64,000 nucleotides of DNA from Branchiostoma floridae (Eukaryota; Chordata; Leptocardii; Amphioxiformes; Branchiostomatidae): assembly GCF_000003815.2 (NCBI RefSeq), contig NC_049985.1, forward strand, positions 16,578,058 to 16,642,057, in the 5' to 3' direction. Below, piece by piece: positions 58,351 through 64,000 of the stretch. Below the pieces are notes generated by a model. That model saw only the letters and a list, made by a program, of their open reading frames with translations, made no database searches and had not been told where the DNA came from. The position numbers and the translations under genes are program-made. Numbering within the stretch: position 1 is the stretch's first letter; each line of letters opens with the position of its first letter.

Positions 58351-59888
58351 GGGAAAGACGTAGCCTCTACCCAGTATGACTACGCTGGCTATTATAGGGA
58401 GAATAATTTGCCAGGGGAGTTTTGCTACCAGAGGAGTTGGTCATCCGCGTAGGGGGAACATGAACCTATATAAAGCGTAGACTCCCCTGGCGAATTTCAC
58501 GATTTTTTTGCCGAATTGTACGATCTCCGTTCCCCCATATGAAAGGCCTGGTGGAGGCTAAGAAAGACGGAAGGTTGTTGGTGTTGGGGTACTTACGTAG
58601 AGGACACAGTCTGTTTCCTAGCTGGGTGTGTATGTAGGTCAAGGGGGGAAGTCTTACAGTGGGACTGGCAGGATTATCCCGACTAAGAGCCCATCGTGTC
58701 TGCCTTGAGTCCCCGGCAAATATCACAGTCTGAAAAGCGCAGAAAAAATGCGTTTGGGTGGTGGGTGGTGCTTGTAATTTGTAAAGCTAAGGGCACAACC
58801 CGCCGTACGTGCAAATACGTGCTGTCTATGGCCAAAATGTCTGCAATCTTTTGGGATCTGTAAGTTGTAGGTACCGCCTCCGCACGAACTCAAAGGGAAT
58901 CCGACGGATTTTGGAGCACGCAGACACGCCGTAGAACTTTACGTGCAGGCAAAGCTTTGTGTGCCATCGGGCTGCGGATTCGCCCCTCGCTCGTGCCAGT
59001 ACGGGCGTTGCGCCTGCCCTGTACAGTCTTAACGTTTTCAGAGATACGTCGCGGACGTGGCCTCCCCCCCCCCCCCAAAAAGACAAAAGATTTGATTCCG
59101 TTCGTAGAATTTTGAAGCAGACTGTGACAGAACCAATCGCCGACAAGGTTCAAAGACAGCCTTGTCCGTAATATGACAAGCGAATTTTGTACGACACAAG
59201 CACGACTATTCCAAGAATGCCATCAGTTCGCGATCGTAATACGATTTCACGACGTATGTAACGTTAATAAGGTTTGATTAAACGTAGTCAGGACTTTGGA
59301 CCAATCACAATATAGTAAATTGTATTTCGACCAACCCTAGGCCCTCAGGTATTTTGCTTTTTCAAATTTAAGACACGCGATAAAGCCACTGATATGTTTG
59401 TGGGAATGTAACTGAGCATAGAAAATATTCAGCATCTTTGTGGTGTCAATATGATGATTTATTTACGGTGTAACTGCGAACAGTGTATACCCATTAGTCT
59501 CTATGGCGAAGCAACATCAAATATGTTTGCAATGTCAAAACTAGTGCCCCCCTCCCCATTACCGTTAGTGGTTTGTCAGGTCGTGGGAACATTTGAACTA
59601 ACATGACATCAAGCAAATGGACTGAAAAACGTCAGAAATACAATACTTAGCTTACTTAAGGATTAATTCGTTACAACATTATGTGATGAAGGCATTTGTA
59701 TGGCATGACGAGCCTTCTATTTTTGTCTGGTATCACGTGTCGTCTTCACGGTGTCGAACAGGAAGGTTGAAAACAGTACGAGTTAGAATTACGTGATGCT
59801 GATGTTATTGCTTAGACAAAGGATTAAACGGCTTAGTTTCTATTAAGACATAGGTTATGTTGTGTTCTGAGTAGCGTAAGGTAATATC
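58351..59888. other. Intronic sequence, no gene
   Basis: No plausible exon recognised. A run of about 14 C at 59066-59079 lies in GC-rich sequence with overlapping short frames on both strands. Confidence 0.45.
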
Positions 59889-60282
59889 TAACCTCGGAAA
59901 CAAGCACTAGCATTAGGAGTATTAGCCTCGGAAACAGAGCCATTGGGAGTTTTAGCCTCGGAAACAGGACATTAAGCATTAGGGGTTTTAGTCTCGGAAA
60001 CAGGCCCATTAGGAGTTTTAGCCTCGGAAGCAGGTCCATTAGGAGTTTAAGCCTCGGAAACAGGCCCATTAGAGGTTTTAGCTTCGGGAACAGGTCCATT
60101 AGGAATGTTAGCCTCGGAAACAGGCACATTTGGGGTTTTAGCCTCGGAAACAGGCTCGTGAGGGCTTTAACCTCGAAAAGAGACTCATTAGCATAATAAG
60201 GATTGTAAGCGGTGGAAACAAGCCAATTTGGTGGTTTAGCCTCGGAAACAGTACCGGAGCCTACCCTAGCCTCGGAAGTCGG
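59889..60282. repeat. Minisatellite, ~30-bp unit, about 12-13 copies
   Basis: The unit is TTAGCCTCGGAAACAGGCCC followed by ATTAGGAGTT. Copies from 59993 to 60143 are spaced by exactly 30 bp; outer ones vary (27-39 bp). As 30 is divisible by three, the minus strand stays open and shows a 10-residue repeat LFPRLKxLMG. The plus frame has a stop (TAA near 60050), so it is not an exon there. Unlike a CRISPR array, it has no non-repeated spacers. Confidence 0.85.
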
Positions 60283-63200
60283 TTCGTGTACGTAATGTTG
60301 ACATTAGGTTTGGGGAGAAGTGTTTTCCTTATCGTGCCAACATCCTCTTCCCTTGTACTACTTCTGGAGGTCAATAACGAAGAACTTTGGGGAGGTGGGC
60401 AAGAGAATAGTTAATACAGTAGGATACAATGTGCGTACCTCTAGCATGAAGGATTATTTCCTAACACCACAGTCTAACTGAAGGGTATACAAACAGCACT
60501 GAAAAAGCACTGCGTTAAACGTGACTATTTGATCCGTGATAGCAAGGAGCTCTTTTCTATAAATGCCTCTAGGTTATAGGGGTGTCATTGGACAACATTT
60601 CTTCTTGCACGTAATCAGAACACTTGGAAGTCCTGGATCTTTATATAGCACCAGTTCCTCTGATTTTATCGGCCAGGCCTCTCACTACACAAGACCGAGG
60701 AAGGAGCATATCCTGTTGCACCTGCGGCTGTCCCAGGCGTCTAGAATAGCTGCCCGGGCCTGGCGTCCAAACAACATGGCGCCACTATGTCCATACGCTG
60801 TGTTTCGGCGTGACCTGTAGGTTTTCGAACTATACCTCGGGTAAATGACCTTTGAAACACCTTCTTTTGGAGTGACAGCAATTTTTCCTGAGCCGTTTTG
60901 GTGAAGATGTTCACCTAATGAAGTTAGAGGAACAGGAATGTGAACGGTAGCGGTGCCTAATGCGTGTATAATTCTGGAGGATTACGCCGCCATTGAGTCC
61001 GTGGGAAATACAAGACTGGAGATGGACTCACGATCACGTGACCTGGAGAACGACATCTCGGATGTCTGAGAGTTGGCGGCCATGACACTTCAATTCTTGT
61101 ACAGGCTCTGTGGAAGAAGTCGTGCATAAAGACGTCTTGAATGATTATTCTTATCTTAGAGCAAGAAGACGAATACAAGTATGCACAAATCAAGTTATAG
61201 ACAACGTCAGGTGTTTGAAACATACACTCACTCATTTGCTTAAAGTATTAAAAAATAGCGGCAGTTGTGCGAGTATGACCTCTTCTAAATGTCGACCTCG
61301 AGAGTTGCCATGGTTTCATCTTTAATCGTTAGTTTGGTTGGTTGCTATTTGCCTGTCCACTTGTCCGAGTACCACTGAATGACGGCTCGTGCTGTCGCCT
61401 TGCCCTCTACTGGGTCATGTGGTCTGTCATTGTTTTCGGTCTGTCATCGAAAGGTGCTAAAGTACTCGAAAGGCATGCAAACTTTACTACAATGGATCCA
61501 CATAGAGTTCTTGAAGTTTCCTTTCCCCCAAGTACCCTGTTCTTCCGATGGACACTTGTTTGCGCCGTTCTAATCGTTTGCGAGGTCCGTTCAGGTGCAC
61601 AGGGCATGACGGGAGCATGACAGCGGGGCAGGCAGAGGGATGGTAAGCTGTCATGCGGAGTTTTATCAGTCAACGTCTCCTCAAGATAGGATCTACACTT
61701 CAACTTCGTTAACTGACATTTCTGCCTCACCGCAGAGGGCATGGTGGTCTCGCCTCTGCTCTGTTTCCAGAGAAAATAAGGCTCTTCAGACACAGGAGGA
61801 AGTTTATTTTGTGTAAGATGAGTTTGTCTTAACGGATTTTGGTAACTCACAAAGGCCCGCCCTCTTCCTCGCGGTACAAAGGTGCTCACGGTGTCACCCC
61901 CGCCCGGCAATAAGATCATCCTGAATCTGTGCTGAAAGACAATTCCTCCACGGGCTTCAGTACGCATGCGGGAGGACAATGCGGCGGATTCCACGTCTTC
62001 TTTGAGGTCGAACAATTTGGGATGCATCGGTGGAGGCCTTCGCCCTAGTTGCATACAGTACCGCCAGTGGTCCGGGTGTGTGTGCCGTGTCCCTACCCTA
62101 GGACGAACCGATCGTTGTAAGTACGCGTTCCTTCCTTTTAACACGACGTGGAACTCTCATTGGTGTCGGTTTGTAACTAGGGGTTCAGCACATGTTGTCA
62201 CGCGTGTATTTCGTGCAGTTTCACGCTTTTTTCCCGAGTCGTTGGTGGCACGACCTATTTTCAGTGAAACCTGTTGGTTTAGCTAATGGCTGAGGGTACA
62301 CTGTGCAAACAAAACTCCTTGTGGGGGCCAAAATCTACCGATGTTCATTCACGAGTTTTGGGCCAACCCGTGTGTGTGTGGATGTCGTTCTTTTCCTATC
62401 CGTTCACATAACCGTCGTTTAGAATATACAGACTAGGATAGACATAATATTTCTGGAACATTGTTATTGTGCGCTATAGCACACACTTATGTCCTGTGTT
62501 GCTGATCATATTTCCTACAATGATAGCAATGACAGGTGACTACGTATGTGGGCGTATGTTCCATCTTACCCCTCCCCACCACACCTTATCTTTACTTAAT
62601 AATTTGTTCAGCAAAATCTATGTGGACTGATGACAATAGCCAAGGGATTCTCCTAACGGCTTTCGTGACTTCCTAGAAATTTTAGAAATATATCCTTTCC
62701 CTTTCATTCGCGGATATGGTCCAGTAAGTGACCGAATACCTGCAATGCCCTTGTGCTGGTGGATGCTGATTTTTATCTTTGACAGTTCTCCAGTTTGATA
62801 GGTGTTGTCGTCACATGTACTCCTACTTTCGAGAGGCTTACCGTCCGTATTTGAGGTGGGCACGGGTTTTGTTTACCCTCGCGTCCGACAATATTTGCGT
62901 GCCCATTCTGCGAGGTCTTTTTTAAATCTTCGCTGGCCTGATCTCCGCACGGCTGGTACAAAGCCCCCCATTGTGGCGGTACCCTGATTCTCTAACGTCA
63001 CTCAAAAAGTACGACTCCGAAAAAGATTCTTCAAATCCTGAGAGAATGGAATTGGCAATGATTTTACTGCGAAAGTTGGAGAACGAATATTTACTTCTGT
63101 AAGGAACAGAGGATCGAGCTCTAAGAGTTTCATTCAGTTTTTTAGGGATCTGATCTTAGGAATTACGTCATACTGAATGTTTTGGATGCTAAGAGAGTGG

Positions 63201-63382
63201 TAATCCATGTGTTACGGTTTCTAACGCTGTTCCCGTACTGTGTGCGATGAGGAATTCTCCACATTTATGTTGGTAACTACGGTAACCAGGCAAGCCTAGT
63301 TTGTTACGAGCTTAATGTAGAACGACCACCTGTTAGACCAAAAAGCTCCTTGGTTAGACCTACGTCACATGCCAAACCGGGC
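60283..63382. other. Intronic sequence with long open frames but no supported exon
   Basis: It includes the longest open frame of the window (minus strand, 61407-62144; first ATG at 62054) and an overlapping plus-strand candidate exon near 61961. There is no polyproline-coding (FH1) or FH2-like sequence, so the rest of the formin must lie further right. Confidence 0.4.
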
Positions 63383-63625
63383 AGCTTTCGGGAACGAATA
63401 GTATGATATGACATCAAACTACACAAGACATAAAGAGAATAGTCGTGGGTAGTATTTGTGTATATTTTTACGTATACGTTCCTATTTTTGTTAGCACAAA
63501 CAGCCCGACCGGGCCCCGGTTTGAAAACTTGACGCTAGCCTGAGGTTGGCATGCTCTCTTCCGTCCCGCAAGTATTCTCTCAGATCAGATCAGATCACGT
63601 ATGAGTCATCAGTGTGGGAGGGCAC
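63383..63625. repeat. Dispersed repeat family D, copy 2
   Basis: AGCTTTCGGGAACGAATAGT, GAGAATAGTCGTGGGTAGTA, TTTGTGTATATTTTTACG, CACAAACAGCCCGACCGGGC, then an insertion with TCAGATCAGATCAGATCA before GTGGGAGGGCAC. It matches 29789-29977. The extra ~75 bp before the last block is absent from copy 1. Confidence 0.75.
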
Positions 63626-64000
63626 TATAGGGGCATCCGTATGGGTGTCATTGGTGTTAACAGGGTACCTGTGGTGTTGTATGACACCTACAGCATGTTA
63701 GGTAAGGTCGGGGGAAATCTAAGACGGGGGGCACTCTAGTCGTCTTGTAGCGAGATGGTGAGAACGCGTTGTTAAACAAAAGGCAATACACCGCATTTTT
63801 TCATCCATGTGAGACCCTGATGATAACGTGTTACGACTGTAATACTTATTTTTGTCAGTATCTTGTTTGTGCGTGAGTAACAACAGTAGATACGAAATGC
63901 GAAATTATGAAATTAGGAAAATACATATTTTGAAGATTGGACTTTGGCCTTTTCATTAGCGTGTTGTGTATACCTAGGTGCATATGCTATGTTAATATTT
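63626..64000. other. Right edge, non-coding
   Basis: No exon, RNA gene or clear repeat recognised up to the window end. The INF2 gene is incomplete here. Confidence 0.45.

Noticed and set aside
59889-60282. Possible CRISPR-like array
   Set aside because: The units are directly adjacent without unique spacers and the window is eukaryotic; it is a minisatellite.

Overview
The window is eukaryotic. It has long introns with GT/AG borders, interspersed and tandem repeats at most scales, one 100-N assembly gap and no prokaryotic gene layout. The one gene I can identify is the 5' part of INF2 (inverted formin 2) on the + strand. Five spliced exons between 19331 and 49107 join in frame into 306 codons of the N-terminal diaphanous-inhibitory (armadillo) domain. 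The repeats fit an amphioxus (Branchiostoma) genome best: many short foldback elements ending in a CTCTCCAAGCAGAGGTT-type inverted repeat, 3'-tail-only LINE copies, and AT-rich blocks full of ATGCAAAT. The species call rests on pattern memory, not on a search.

Layout. 1-19330 is upstream, apparently gene-free sequence. It holds LINE remnants and tails, two hAT- and Tigger-like non-autonomous elements, a ~247-bp tandem repeat rich in octamer motifs, copies of a GCTAGGGGGCC repeat family, the assembly gap at 11533-11632, and foldbacks. Exon 1 (19331-19793) encodes half of the visible protein. Intron 1 (6.4 kb), intron 2 (4.1 kb), intron 3 (15.5 kb) and intron 4 (2.8 kb) separate exons 2 (26203-26318), 3 (30431-30590), 4 (34 nt, 46113-46146) and 5 (48963-49107). 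After exon 5 the gene must continue, because the end of the regulatory domain, the FH1 and FH2 domains and the C-terminal DAD/WH2-like region are not seen before 64000. Two phase-compatible candidate exons lie at 57409-57459 and 58052-58133. A third, weaker one is near 61961. The known FH1/FH2 part is presumably to the right.

The introns carry at least eight more foldback or MITE-type elements, a perfect-TSD hAT-like element (43988-44341), a 199-bp tandem repeat, a 30-bp minisatellite (about 59889-60282), and pairs of diverged dispersed repeats. Two intronic places look like promoters: 27317-27660 on the minus strand, between inverted repeats, and 35862-35954 on the plus strand. No tRNA, rRNA, CRISPR array or complete transposase or reverse transcriptase gene was found. 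I found no convincing new multi-gene system; the most unusual items are the inverted-repeat-bounded promoter/exon cassette in intron 2 and the candidate alternative exons in intron 5.
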